Assembly (NCBI GenBank): GCA_009781965.1
Contig: WQUS01000371.1
Coordinates: 1-18,610, forward strand
Source of the DNA: Bacillota bacterium
GTDB lineage: Bacteria > Bacillota > Desulfotomaculia > Desulfotomaculales > Desulfallaceae
Direction of reading: 5' to 3'
DNA length: 18,610 nt
The notes beneath the pieces were generated by a model that saw nothing but the letters and a program-made list of their open reading frames with translations, searched no databases and was not told the DNA's origin. Each line of letters opens with the position of its first letter. Position 1 is the first letter of the stretch. Below are positions 1 to 9,700 of the stretch, piece after piece. Made by a program: the position numbers and the translations under genes.

Positions 1-945
1 GGGGCGATCCAGGTCCAGGGCACCATCAACGGTTACGGCGAACGCTGCGGCAACGCCAACCTGTGCTCGATTATCCCTACCCTGGCGCTCAAATGCGGGC
101 TGGATACCATCCCCGAGCAAAATCTGGCGGAGCTGACGGAGCTGTCCCGTTTTGTCAGTGAAGTGGCGAATATGCATCCGCTGAGCAACCAGCCTTACGT
201 AGGGGGCAGCGCCTTTGCCCACAAGGCCGGCGTCCATGTCAACGCCTTGCTGAAAAACCCCCGCACTTACGAGCATATTGAGCCGGAGCTGGTGGGCAAC
301 CGCCGGCGGGTGTTGGTATCAGACCAGAGCGGGGTCAGCAATCTGCTGTACAAATCCCAGGAGCTGGATTGGGGCCTGGGTGCGGAAAAGGAAGCCAACC
401 GCGCCCTGCTGGAAGAACTGAAAGACCTGGAAAACCGGGGTTACCAGTTTGAAGGGGCGGAAGGCTCTTTTGAGCTGCGTTTGCGCAAGGCTTTCCACGG
501 CTACCGGGAACCCTTTTCCCTGGAGAACTTGAAAATACTGATTGAAATGCGGGACGGCGCCGTTTATTCCGAGGCGATTATTAAAATGAAGGTCGGCGAC
601 CGGGTGATCCATACCGCCGCCGAGGGCAACGGTCCGGTTAACGCTTTGGACAACGCTTTGCGCAAGGCTTTGGAGGAATCCTACCCGGAGATTGCCGGGA
701 TGCGGCTGGGCGACTACAAAGTGCGGGTGCTGGAAGGGACTGACGGCACCGCGGCGCTGGTGCGGGTGCTGGTGGAGACCGGCGACGGCCGCTGCTCCTG
801 GGGTACCGTGGGCGTGAGCACTAACATTATCGAGGCCAGCTGGCAGGCGCTGGTGGACAGTATCGCTTACGGTTTACTGCGGCTGGAAAACGGCGCGGCA
901 GGCGAAATGGAAGAAATCACCGGCATTTTCCGTGGCAAGTGTTGA
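1..945 (+). CDS. cimA: Citramalate synthase (CimA), C-terminal part; 5' end outside the window
   Basis: The reading frame is open from base 1 and ends at TGA 943-945, giving 314 residues. It starts inside the catalytic TIM barrel: GAIQVQGTINGYGERCGNAN and, further on, GGSAFAHKAGVHVNA are typical of the isopropylmalate/homocitrate/citramalate synthase family. The last ~150 residues are the LeuA-type regulatory/dimerisation domain (RDGAVYSEAIIKMKVGDR, HTAAEGNGPVNALDNALR). CimA condenses pyruvate with acetyl-CoA to (R)-citramalate, the first step of the threonine-independent route to 2-oxobutyrate and isoleucine. The long segment between barrel and regulatory domain (EELKDLENRGYQFEGAEGSF) fits the CimA subfamily better than LeuA. 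An in-frame ATG at 163 lies in the middle of the barrel and is not a start. A homocitrate synthase-like role is the main alternative. The gene is cut by the window edge and is not broken. Confidence 0.92.
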   Translation, partial: GAIQVQGTINGYGERCGNANLCSIIPTLALKCGLDTIPEQNLAELTELSRFVSEVANMHPLSNQPYVGGSAFAHKAGVHVNALLKNPRTYEHIEPELVGNRRRVLVSDQSGVSNLLYKSQELDWGLGAEKEANRALLEELKDLENRGYQFEGAEGSFELRLRKAFHGYREPFSLENLKILIEMRDGAVYSEAIIKMKVGDRVIHTAAEGNGPVNALDNALRKALEESYPEIAGMRLGDYKVRVLEGTDGTAALVRVLVETGDGRCSWGTVGVSTNIIEASWQALVDSIAYGLLRLENGAAGEMEEITGIFRGKC

Positions 946-965
946 AAAAATGTTATTGTTTACGC

Positions 966-1075
966 GTTACTGTTCAGCACCATCCGGCACGCAAGACCGT
1001 TAACCGTACGCTCATGCTCTTTCGAGAAATCGCTTCCGGTTAACGGTCTTGCGTGCCTGGGCTATGAGTACTAAC
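966..1075 (+). repeat. Palindromic element, copy 1 (110 bp)
   Basis: A perfect 20-bp inverted repeat, GGCACGCAAGACCGTTAACC (986-1005) and its complement (1038-1057), encloses a 32-nt loop. Outside it lies a weaker outer pair, GTTACTGTTCAGC at 966 and TATGAGTACTAAC ending at 1075. The same element occurs at 18174-18299 with its loop in reverse-complement orientation. It starts 20 nt after the cimA stop. No T-run follows, so if it terminates transcription it is not a textbook intrinsic terminator. It resembles a REP/MITE-like non-coding repeat; no transposase is seen in the window. Confidence 0.85.
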
Positions 1076-1100
1076 AAGCACAGGGTCTGACCAGTAACCC

Positions 1101-1120
1101 GGCCGACCCTTATATCGGCC
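1101..1120. repeat. Small inverted repeat upstream of adhesin 1 promoter
   Basis: GGCCGA (1101-1106) and TCGGCC (1115-1120) form a perfect 6-bp inverted repeat around an 8-nt loop. It lies between the palindromic element and the adhesin 1 promoter. It could be a weak terminator or an operator; no T-run follows. Confidence 0.35.
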
Positions 1121-1150
1121 CGAAATTGATTGGGAAATTGATTTTAATAG

Positions 1151-1180
1151 TTGACAATTGGGGCTATTCTGTAATAATAT
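1151..1180 (+). promoter_or_regulatory. Sigma-A type promoter of adhesin 1
   Basis: TTGACA (1151-1156) and TAATAT (1175-1180) are separated by 18 nt. A second copy of this promoter region stands in front of adhesin 2 (6483-6510) and is followed by the same leader, which strengthens the call. Transcription would begin near 1187, leaving an untranslated leader of about 380 nt. Confidence 0.75.
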
Positions 1181-1186
1181 TGCGGT

Positions 1187-1265
1187 ACGCGCCAAAAATT
1201 CACAAGCGGACGCTATTTATTGTAACCAGGACTATATTGGAGACAAAGGCAGCAAATTGATTATG
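1187..1265 (+). promoter_or_regulatory. Conserved 5' leader, copy 1 (shared with adhesin 2)
   Basis: The stretch following the promoter matches 6517-6603 closely. AAAAATTCACAAGC at 1194-1207 is identical to 6526-6539, and the similarity runs on through GACG-TATTT and CAGGA-TAT to AGCAA-TTGAT-ATG. Beyond about 1265 the two leaders diverge, copy 1 being roughly 200 nt longer. I do not recognise a known riboswitch. It may be a leader under selection or simply part of a recent tandem duplication. Confidence 0.6.
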
Positions 1266-1569
1266 CCGGGACGGTGTAATGAGGGTAAAACGTTTGGTTT
1301 AGCTGTTCTGGAAGGATAAGTCTAATATTCTGTTAGGCTAAATTTGCTGTTTAAGGCCTGGGAGTTGGCCTGAAAAAAGAGTCGCGATTAGTAAACGACG
1401 GATAAATATTGCGGTTAAAAATTAATTTTACCCCAAATAATCGGTTGTGCTCGGCGAACATTGATTGAGTAGGGGTAATAAAACTTGCTCTTTGCCTATG
1501 ACATTTAATCAGATATTTTATCAGACATTTAGGCATACATTTAAATTGCTGACGAGGTAGTTGCAGTTA
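1266..1569 (+). other. Long untranslated region of adhesin 1 with shared motif and short repeats
   Basis: No gene is visible here. The region contains: a small hairpin AGGCC/GGCCT (1354-1371) with an A-run on its 3' side; a 42-nt motif at 1421-1462 that recurs without gaps upstream of the signal peptidase gene; a 7-bp inverted repeat TTACCCC (1428-1434)/GGGGTAA (1472-1478) spanning that motif; and three copies of ACATTTA (1501-1507, 1525-1531, 1537-1543). The last part is A+T-rich, and GAGG at 1554-1557 serves as ribosome binding site. Confidence 0.5.
1421..1462 (+). promoter_or_regulatory. 42-nt shared motif, copy 1
   Basis: Aligned without gaps to 11551-11592, 33 of 42 bases agree by my hand count. 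The core is TACCCC-AATAATCGG and the end is CGAACATT. The two copies stand upstream of adhesin 1 and of the signal peptidase gene but not upstream of adhesin 2. A regulator binding site or a small RNA structure is possible. Confidence 0.45.
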
Positions 1570-4500
1570 ATGGCAATGACTAATGCTCTGCCGAAAGGGA
1601 AAAAAAGAAGAATCAAGTTGCTGGCGCTGCTATTGTTATTATTACTGGTGGCGATAATGCGCCTGCCCGCCTTGCATGATACTTTCGGCTTGTCCGATAC
1701 AAAAATCGATCTGCGGCTGGACGGTCCGGTGGAACCGCTTAGCCAATTTGCCCTGCATATTAGCCAAGGGGTAGGCGGCGACGCCCGCACAACCTTAACC
1801 CTGGCGCCCGGGTTGATGTTTGCCGGCTCCTTGCCGGCGAACATGACCGAGGTGCACTATGATGACGCCACACAGACCCTGTCTTTTGCCTGGGCGCCAG
1901 GCGTGCCCAGGCAGGCGGCGATACAGCTGCTTACGGCGACCACAGCCAGCCGGACGGTATCCGCCGTATCCGGTAACTTAAGCGGCTCGGTGACGATTAC
2001 GCCGGCAGGAAACAGCTTGGCTGCACCGGCTGGGGCGCCTGCCGCACCGGCTGAGGTGGCCGCCGGGTCAAGCGTGACTCAGACGCCGGCCACAGTGCCG
2101 GGAGACACCTATGGGCCGGCGGGAAGCGGACCGGCAGGAAATAATCCGGCTGCTCCGGCTAATCCGGCTGAATTAGCTGCGCCGTCTGCCGCACCTACCG
2201 AGGCGCCGGAGCCAGGCTTAACCCCGGAGCCAAACACAGTGCTAAGAGACACTTACGGCGCACTTAACACTTCTAACGTCGCTGCGGCGTCTGATGGCGG
2301 CCAAAGCGGTACGACAGCCGTGGCTCCCGCAGCCAGCCGGCCTCAGGCTGCCGCTCCGGCGCCGGCCGGCGCAGGCAACGGGCAGATCCAGGTCCAAGTC
2401 TATCCGCTGTCCCAATCGGTCGCCCCGGGGGACGAGCTGTACTTCGTCGCGATCATGAACGCAACGGGAATGAACAGCGATTACACCAATGCTTCATGGG
2501 ATATCACCCTCAATTATGATCCGGCTTACGTCAGCTATGTGGGCGCCACAAGCTTCTCTGATTTAACCGGCCCCACAGTAAGCGGAGACGCCGGTTCCAT
2601 AACCGTGGCCTACAAATTCCCGGCGAACGATGCCTACGCCGGGGGTATTTACATGTCCGTGCTGGATCTGACCACCGTTGATACCACCCCGGAGGGGGCC
2701 CTGGTCAGAATCACCGCCGCCTTTGACAGCGATCAATACATCGTCACTGACGACGCGGCCCAGGTGATTACCGCTGCGGCCAATCAACTCATGGGCTTCA
2801 TGGAGATCATGCCGTTGGCGGACAGTTTGTACACCTCTAATTTGGCGCACATTCTTACCGGCGTCACCGTTACCGATCTTTACGACCAGCCGGTGGCTGA
2901 ATTCGTGATTGACCAGAATTACAAATTTACCCTCAGTTTTAAAGAAAACACCGCTTACCAGCTGCAGTACGACAACAACGGCGTGCTGTATTACCAGCTG
3001 CCGCCGGAGATCAAAGTCCTTGAGCCGGTGAACAATGAGGACATTCTGGTGGGCATGCAGAAAATCGGTTCCTACAGCGTCGATACAAGCGGTTATGTCA
3101 CCGTTAAGTTTGATGACATTATGGAAGATCCGGCTCACCCCGGTACCTGGATCGACACCTCCGGGACCAAAACCAACTTTATCGACAATTATGTCAACGC
3201 TTTCTTTCATTTGAATATCAAAGCCCAGTTTGCCCAAGCCGGCGATAATGTGGTGATTGATTTCGGCAACAACTACACCTGGACATACCAGATCCTGGAA
3301 CAGCCTGTGGAGGCGGCGCTGAGCATCGCCAAGGATGTTTCCTACAGCCAGGATTATAAACTGACCTACACTTCCGTGATCACCGGCGCCCAGGGTACGG
3401 TAACCGATCTCACCTTCCGGGACGACGCGGCCGGCTACTTTAACCTGGCCGATAAGAGTTTTCTTGAAAAAGTGGAGGTCAATATTAAGAACCAGGGCTG
3501 GGTTACTTATGACCGTTCCCTTTTGGACGCGCCTGATGTGGCCGGGACTTACTATTGGGTAAGCGCCGCCCCCAATGGAGGGTTCTACCTGTGCTTCCCC
3601 GGGGACGTCACCCTGCCGGCAGGCGAGACCATTGCAATCCGCTATACAGTGGACGTTCCTAAATTGCAGCTGGCCAGAAACGGCGACCCATACTCATATA
3701 CCATATATGCCAGCTCTTTAACCAACCACGCCTACGCCTCGGGCAAGGACGGCGCCGGCGAACCTTTGGACGAGGTAATGGCGGAAGCTTCTCTTACCGC
3801 AACCAGGAGTTATTACAAGAAAGACGGCGCCCTGGTCGGCAATACCCTCTCCTGGACGGCAACCGTCGGCGACGGAAAAGAGCCGGTCAACGGTAAAACC
3901 ATTTTTGACGAATTACAAGGGGGATTGCTTTTCAACAACGCCCCGGTGACCATCCAGCTATTCGCCGCCGACAATGCAACCCGGATCGGAAGCGATTACA
4001 CGCCTGCCACTGTGCCCGGCGCAAGATTTGAATTCACCGTCCCGGCGACAAATCCCCCGGCCTATTACGCCCGGGTCAGCTATACTTTAAATATCGCCAA
4101 CCCGGACAATATCTCCAATTACGTTAATCGGATCGGTGTCAGGGCTAATAACAAAGACTACTGGATCTCGTCAACAGTTTACGGCGCCAGCACTAAGTTG
4201 CCCCCCATTTATAAAAAGGGAAACGTAACGGCGGACGGCAAATACATCCAGTGGACCGTCGAATGGACGATTCTGCCGACTTATTTTGGCAAAAGCGTGT
4301 ATTTGTCAGACTGGTTTAACTATGGCGCCACCGGATATCCAAATGTACCCACTGACTTTCATGTGGCGGTGAATTACAACACGGCCGGCGGCCCGGTAAC
4401 CATTGCCGATTTGCCCGCCAATGACCCGGATCTGGGCTGGTGGCTGACCACTAACGCCAATCAAACCAATTGGTACTTTTATTTCCTGCCCGGCGGGAAG

Positions 4501-6375
4501 GAAACCAATGGGACGCTTAATTATATCCCCCATGGCGCTAATTTTGCTCCCAACGGGATTTATTTCGACCCCAAACCAGGGGACAGCGCGTCGCCCTTTA
4601 AGAACGGCGCGGTCGTTACCATTACCTATAAATCGTCCCTGGATGATTTAAGCAAAGACGGCGTGCCCCTGCGCACCGTTTTGGCAACCGCGGACCCGAC
4701 CGGCAACGGAAGAGTAAGCAATTATGTCACCAGCTATGGTTATATAAGCAGTTGGAACTCGGCCGCGGATTACGTCTATGTTTGTGCGCCGATCTATAAA
4801 TCGGCCGTTTCCGGCAGCGACTATATTGATTATTCGATCAGGCTTAATTCTCCCGGCGGTTTTTATGGCCGGCCCCGGTATGAGAGCCTTGACTTAGGGT
4901 CGGACCCTGTATTTACCGATACTTTCAGTTCGGACCTGGAATATGTGGATAATACCTTCTTCATCTGGACTTGGAATACCAGTAACCCGTCCAGCCGCTA
5001 TTTCGCTCTGTATAGCATAAGCAAGGAAGATTTGCTGAAGAACTGTATTGTTACCGATGAAACAACCGGTACTTCTACGCTTACGGTTCATTTAAACCAG
5101 CTGATGCAGATCACCGGTCCCAATGCCAATTATAACAACTATAATAAAACGCCGGCGCCCTGGACGGGACCGGTCGGCAATGTTACCACGCCCCTCCCCG
5201 AATGGTGGAGAATGGAAAACCGGGATAACGGCGGCTATGATCATCCAATCATGATCTACTACCGGCTGAAGCTGAAAGACGACGCCAAGCCGGGAGTGCA
5301 CGAGGTCTATAACCAGGCGACGATAAATGAAAACTGGTCCGCCGACAACACTTCTACCGTAGGCAAAGAAGTAGTCACAAAAGTAATGGTCCTAAACACA
5401 GCGGTCGGGAACAAAATGGCGGTCACCGTTAACGTAAATCCATTGGGTAAAACCTTGGCGCCGGACAGTCCGGACGGCACTTATGTGATTGAGGATCAGA
5501 TGAACGACACCCTGGCCCTGTTTCTTTCCTCGATTAAAATCGAGGCGGAAACCTCGCCGGGCAGCGGGGTTTGGGTGGAGCAGCCCATTGATCCCACCTG
5601 GGGCAATCTATGGAGCATCATGACCACAGCGGATAATAAAATATTTTTCACGGCGCCCGACCGGACATCCATCAGGATTACTTACCAGGTCCTGGTGAAA
5701 GGCGCCGTGGGGGATAGAGTTGACGTGGAAAACACCGTTAGTATTCTCGGCGAGTACTTTACGGCAGCCCATGCCTCCTTCCTGCTGCAAAAGGCCGGCG
5801 CCACCGGCGGCGGCGCCTTGGCGCCGGTGACCCTGTACAAGCAGGATGCGGATCAGCCGGGCGTCTATCTGCCGGGGGCGATTTTCGAGTTGTACATGAA
5901 CCAGTATTATACCGATATGCCGTCTGTGACTCCTACCGGCCGGCCCAATACCCAGGCCAACCCGCCGGAGACTATCGACGGCGTGGGTTTCTATTACGCG
6001 GGGACCTGGATCACCGACATCAACGGCCAGGTGCTGATACAAACCCAATATCTTACCGCTGACACCGGCGCTATCTATGCCCTGAAGGAAACGGTCGCGC
6101 CGGCCGGCTACCGGCTTCCGGATCATCCGTTTACCTGCTTCACTTTAGGCACGGCTCTTCTGCCCGACGGTTTTACGCAGCCGCTGCAGGATATCACCGA
6201 CTATATCAACATCACCAATCACTTTGACGGCGGTCCCATGCTGCCTGAGTCGGGCGGCAACGGTATCGGGCGGTATATGGTGACCGGTATGTTGTTGTTG
6301 ACAGCGGCGGGATTTTTGTTGGTCCGTTGGTCAGCCAGGCGAAAAACCGGGCCTGTTAGCGGCCTTGGACAGTAA
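1570..6375 (+). CDS. Giant LPXTG surface adhesin 1 (LPESG anchor)
   Basis: A 1601-residue cell-surface protein, likely exported and sortase-anchored. I chose ATG 1570 because MAMTNALPKGKKRR aligns with the start of adhesin 2; TTG 1561, directly after GAGG, is an alternative. Order of parts: basic N-terminus and hydrophobic segment (~11-30); a globular N-region to ~146; a Pro/Ala-rich linker (~147-270) with two DTYG motifs; a cohesin-like beta domain (~271-403); an adhesin-like beta domain (~415-580); several divergent beta/DUF11-like repeats (~580-1270); and a CnaB-type domain with the expected isopeptide set K1424, E1507 (in KETVAPAGY) and N1550. LPESG (1558-1562), a hydrophobic helix and a basic tail end the protein. 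Ligand binding is inferred from architecture only. Its paralogue is the next gene. LPESG departs from LPxTG at its fourth position. Confidence 0.9.
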   Translation: MAMTNALPKGKKRRIKLLALLLLLLLVAIMRLPALHDTFGLSDTKIDLRLDGPVEPLSQFALHISQGVGGDARTTLTLAPGLMFAGSLPANMTEVHYDDATQTLSFAWAPGVPRQAAIQLLTATTASRTVSAVSGNLSGSVTITPAGNSLAAPAGAPAAPAEVAAGSSVTQTPATVPGDTYGPAGSGPAGNNPAAPANPAELAAPSAAPTEAPEPGLTPEPNTVLRDTYGALNTSNVAAASDGGQSGTTAVAPAASRPQAAAPAPAGAGNGQIQVQVYPLSQSVAPGDELYFVAIMNATGMNSDYTNASWDITLNYDPAYVSYVGATSFSDLTGPTVSGDAGSITVAYKFPANDAYAGGIYMSVLDLTTVDTTPEGALVRITAAFDSDQYIVTDDAAQVITAAANQLMGFMEIMPLADSLYTSNLAHILTGVTVTDLYDQPVAEFVIDQNYKFTLSFKENTAYQLQYDNNGVLYYQLPPEIKVLEPVNNEDILVGMQKIGSYSVDTSGYVTVKFDDIMEDPAHPGTWIDTSGTKTNFIDNYVNAFFHLNIKAQFAQAGDNVVIDFGNNYTWTYQILEQPVEAALSIAKDVSYSQDYKLTYTSVITGAQGTVTDLTFRDDAAGYFNLADKSFLEKVEVNIKNQGWVTYDRSLLDAPDVAGTYYWVSAAPNGGFYLCFPGDVTLPAGETIAIRYTVDVPKLQLARNGDPYSYTIYASSLTNHAYASGKDGAGEPLDEVMAEASLTATRSYYKKDGALVGNTLSWTATVGDGKEPVNGKTIFDELQGGLLFNNAPVTIQLFAADNATRIGSDYTPATVPGARFEFTVPATNPPAYYARVSYTLNIANPDNISNYVNRIGVRANNKDYWISSTVYGASTKLPPIYKKGNVTADGKYIQWTVEWTILPTYFGKSVYLSDWFNYGATGYPNVPTDFHVAVNYNTAGGPVTIADLPANDPDLGWWLTTNANQTNWYFYFLPGGKETNGTLNYIPHGANFAPNGIYFDPKPGDSASPFKNGAVVTITYKSSLDDLSKDGVPLRTVLATADPTGNGRVSNYVTSYGYISSWNSAADYVYVCAPIYKSAVSGSDYIDYSIRLNSPGGFYGRPRYESLDLGSDPVFTDTFSSDLEYVDNTFFIWTWNTSNPSSRYFALYSISKEDLLKNCIVTDETTGTSTLTVHLNQLMQITGPNANYNNYNKTPAPWTGPVGNVTTPLPEWWRMENRDNGGYDHPIMIYYRLKLKDDAKPGVHEVYNQATINENWSADNTSTVGKEVVTKVMVLNTAVGNKMAVTVNVNPLGKTLAPDSPDGTYVIEDQMNDTLALFLSSIKIEAETSPGSGVWVEQPIDPTWGNLWSIMTTADNKIFFTAPDRTSIRITYQVLVKGAVGDRVDVENTVSILGEYFTAAHASFLLQKAGATGGGALAPVTLYKQDADQPGVYLPGAIFELYMNQYYTDMPSVTPTGRPNTQANPPETIDGVGFYYAGTWITDINGQVLIQTQYLTADTGAIYALKETVAPAGYRLPDHPFTCFTLGTALLPDGFTQPLQDITDYINITNHFDGGPMLPESGGNGIGRYMVTGMLLLTAAGFLLVRWSARRKTGPVSGLGQ

Positions 6376-6438
6376 TCTGGGAAAAGCTGTGCAAAAATAA
6401 TGCTGGCAGGCTAAATTACGCACAAAAATGAATAATAC

Positions 6439-6478
6439 GCCGGATAACCGGCTGTATCCGACTAATAATTATTTTTTT
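6439..6478 (+). terminator. Weak terminator-like hairpin after adhesin 1
   Basis: GCCGG (6439-6443), loop ATAA and CCGGC (6448-6452) are followed 20 nt later by ATTTTTTT (6471-6478). An alternative pairing CGGATA (6441-6446)/TATCCG (6455-6460) uses the same bases. The T-run lies too far from the stem for a classic intrinsic terminator, so this is tentative. Confidence 0.35.
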
Positions 6479-6482
6479 GCGG

Positions 6483-6510
6483 TTGACAATGGTGACTATT
6501 TGTATATAAT
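6483..6510 (+). promoter_or_regulatory. Sigma-A type promoter of adhesin 2
   Basis: TTGACA (6483-6488), a 16-nt spacer and TATAAT (6505-6510). Both hexamers match the consensus exactly. It is homologous in position and flanking sequence to the promoter at 1151-1180. Transcription would start near 6517, about 185 nt before the start codon. Confidence 0.8.
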
Positions 6511-6516
6511 ACGGTT

Positions 6517-6603
6517 TATCGTGTTAAAAATTCACAAGCAGACGTTATTTGTTATAAACAGGATTATGATGGAGCAATACAAAGACAGCAAGTTGATGAT
6601 GAC
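6517..6603 (+). promoter_or_regulatory. Conserved 5' leader, copy 2
   Basis: This is the counterpart of 1187-1265, with the identical block AAAAATTCACAAGC at 6526-6539 and matching downstream segments up to AGCAAGTTGATGATG. From 6604 to 6690 no further similarity to leader 1 and no gene is seen. A G-rich ribosome binding site, GGGGG (6690-6694), precedes the start codon. Confidence 0.6.
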
Positions 6604-6700
6604 GTGATGGTCCGACGGCCCTTTGCTTTGTTTAATTGAGTAGCAAACATTATCTTTGCATACGTAACCTATTTGACAATGTTGATAACGGGGGCAATTA

Positions 6701-9700
6701 ATGGCAGCGATTAAGGCTCTGCCGAAAAGGAAAAAAAGAAGAATCAGGTTGCTGGCGGTAGTATTGCTGTTAATGCTTGTGGCGGTTATTAGGCTGCCTG
6801 CTTTGCATGATACTTTCGGCTTGTCCGATACAAAGATCGATCTGCGGCTGGACGGTCCGGTGGAACCGCTTAGCCCGTTTACCCTGCATATTAGCCAGGG
6901 GGTCGGCGGCGAGGCCCGCACGACCTTGACCCTGGCGCCCGGGCTGATGTTTGCCGATTCCTTGCCGGCAAACATGACCGAGGTGCACTATGACGACGCT
7001 GCTCAGACCCTGTCTTTTGCCTGGGCGTCAGGCGCGCCCAGGCAAGCGGCGATCCAGCTGTTTACGGCGGCCACAGCCAGCCGGACCATCTCCGCCGTAT
7101 CCGGCAACTTAAGCGGTTCGGTGATCATTACGCCGGCAGGAAGCAATTTGCCCGCACCGGCTGCGCCGTCTGCCGCACCGGCTGAGGTAGCCGCCGCACC
7201 GGCTGAGGTGGCCGCCGGGTCAAGCGTGAATCCGGCGCCGGCCACAGTGCCGGGAGACACCTATGGGCCGGCGGGAAGCGGACCGGCAGGAAATAATCCT
7301 GCCGGGGCGGCTGCTTCTGCCGCACCGGCCGAGCTGGTTGCCGCACTAACCGGGGCGGCTCCGGCGCCAAACACAGTATCAAGAGATACTTACGGCGCGC
7401 AGATCCAAACCCAAGTCTACCCGCTGTCCCAATCGGTTGCCCCGGGGGACGAGCTGTACTTCGTCGCTGTAATGAACACGACGGGAATGAACAGCAGTTA
7501 CACCAACGCTTCATGGGATATCATCCTTAATTACGATCCAACCTACGTCAGCTATGTGGGCGCCACAAGCTTCCCTGACTTAACCGGCCCCACCGTAAAC
7601 GGGGACCCCGGTTCCATAACCGTGGCCTACAAATTCCCGGCGGACGATGCCTATGCCGGGGGTATATACATGTCCGTGCTGGATCTGACCACCGCTGATA
7701 CCACCCCGGAGGGGGCTCTGGTCAGGAGCACTTCCGCCTTTGACAGCGACCAATACATCAGCACTGATGACGCGGCCCAGGTAATTACCGATGCGGCTAA
7801 TCAACCGGGCTTCATGGGTATCATGCCGTTGGCGGACAGCTTGTACACCTCCAACTTGGCCAATATCCTTACCGGCGTCACCATCACCGACCTTTACGAC
7901 CAGCCGGTCAGCGAATATGTTACCGGCGAGAACTACAAATTCAGCCTGAGCTTTAAAGAAAACATCGCCTACCAGCTGCAGTACGACAACAACGGCGTGC
8001 TTTATTATCAGCTGCCGCCGGAGATCACAGTCCTGGACCCGGTGCTCAACGAAGACATCCTGGTGGGCACGCAGAAAATCGGTACCTACAGCGTCGATAC
8101 CAATGGCTATGTCACCGTCAAGTTTGACGATATTATGGAAGATCCGGCTCACCCCGGCGCCTGGATCGACACCTCCGGGACCAATACCAACTTTATCGAC
8201 AACTATATTAATGCTTTCTTTAACTTGGGGATCAACGCCCAGTTTAATCAACCGGGCGATAATGTAACCATTGATTTCGGCAACAACTATTTTTGGGAAT
8301 TCCCCATTCACGAACATCCCTTAGACGCCGTGCCGGCCATAGCCAAAACCGGCGCCGTTGATCCCAACGATCCCTGGCTGATTAACTACACAGCTACCAT
8401 CAGCGCCGCCGACGGATCGGGGACGATCTATAACCCCACTTTCTATGACAATGCCGGCGGCTACTTTAATCTGACCGACCTGTCTTTTGTGGAGAATGTC
8501 CGGGTCAGCACTGACGGCGGCGCCACCTGGAGCAACTATACCCAAGCGGATGCTCCCGCCGCAGGCGGGACAGGGACCCCCGGCACTTACTACTGGGTTA
8601 CGGCCGACCCCGAAGGCGGCTTTCACCTGGTTTTCCCGAATGACGCGACACTGACCCCGGGCGGCGATCCCCTTGAAATCAAATACGACATTGACTTTAG
8701 AAAACTGTGGCTCGCCAGAAACGCTGATCCGTACCATATGTTTTGGGGCGACGTCATCACCAACAGCGCCTACGCAGCCGGCGCCAACAGCAACGGCGAC
8801 CAGTTGCCTCCGGTCATGGCCCGCTCGACGGTTTACGTCCAAAGACGCATGTATACATTCAAAACCGGCAGTCTGTCAAGCGACGGCGGCGCCATTACTT
8901 GGACGGCTACCGCCGGCGACGGCGTCGATCCTCTTACCGGCAAGACTATCTATGACGATTTGTATGATTATACTCATGTGATCAGACAAAGCTTTAACGG
9001 CCCTATAACGATCAAATTGTACGCCGCCGACCACACTACCCAGATCGGCTCTGATATTACGCTGCCGGCGCCGGCCGGCGCCAGCTTCGCCTACAATGTG
9101 CCAACCACCAATCCCGAGGTTTATTGGGCGGACATCACCTACAACACTACTACCAGCGATCCCTATGCCCAGGGGTACAGCAATACGATCGGCGTCACGG
9201 TGGGCGGCAAAGACTACGGTTTTGCGCAATATATCGGCAATCCCGCGATGACGGTAGGCCTCAAAAAAACTGCCGTCGTCACCGTTGCCCCGCCTGACGA
9301 CCATGGTAACAGTTACAGAGCCATCCAGTCGACTATTACCTGGACGATTCCGCCGGCCTATTACGGGCGCACTATTTATCTAACTGACGGTTTCAATTTC
9401 GGCGCCAATGGGTATTCCAACGTGCCCTACGACCTGAACGTGTCGGCCGTGGCTCCGGATCCCGCCAATCCCGGCGGCACGGAAACGATCCGGATCCCCG
9501 TAAGTATGCCAACGGGCGGTTCAACTAATGGTCCGACTGGCAGTTCACCGTACGGTTTGGTAGCCTATGTCGGCGGGGATGCCATCCCCAACGCGGCCAA
9601 CCAGACCGCCATATGGTTCATGTGGTCCCCCGATGGCAGCGTTCCCGCTGATTTTCTCAGTGGAAATTATTATTATACAGTTACCGATGGTACGGACAGC

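Noticed and set aside
1..945. cimA as a truncated pseudogene
   Set aside because: The frame is open to the window edge and the barrel motifs are intact, so the missing start is due to the window boundary.
966..1075. Palindromic element as a simple intrinsic terminator of cimA
   Set aside because: No T-run follows the stem, the loop is 32 nt, and an inverted copy with the same loop sequence exists 17 kb away, which points to a repeat family. A terminator side-effect remains possible.
1187..1569. Known riboswitch (c-di-GMP or other) in the adhesin leaders
   Set aside because: The conserved blocks do not contain the GEMM-I or class II core motifs I can recall, and no complete pseudoknot or tetraloop-receptor pattern could be drawn by eye.
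2563..3237. Long antisense reading frames opposite the adhesins (e.g. 2563-3237, 7580-8317, 10259-10909 on the - strand)
   Set aside because: They are shadows of G+C-rich coding sequence on the + strand: no ribosome binding sites, low-complexity translations, and they recur at homologous positions in both adhesins.
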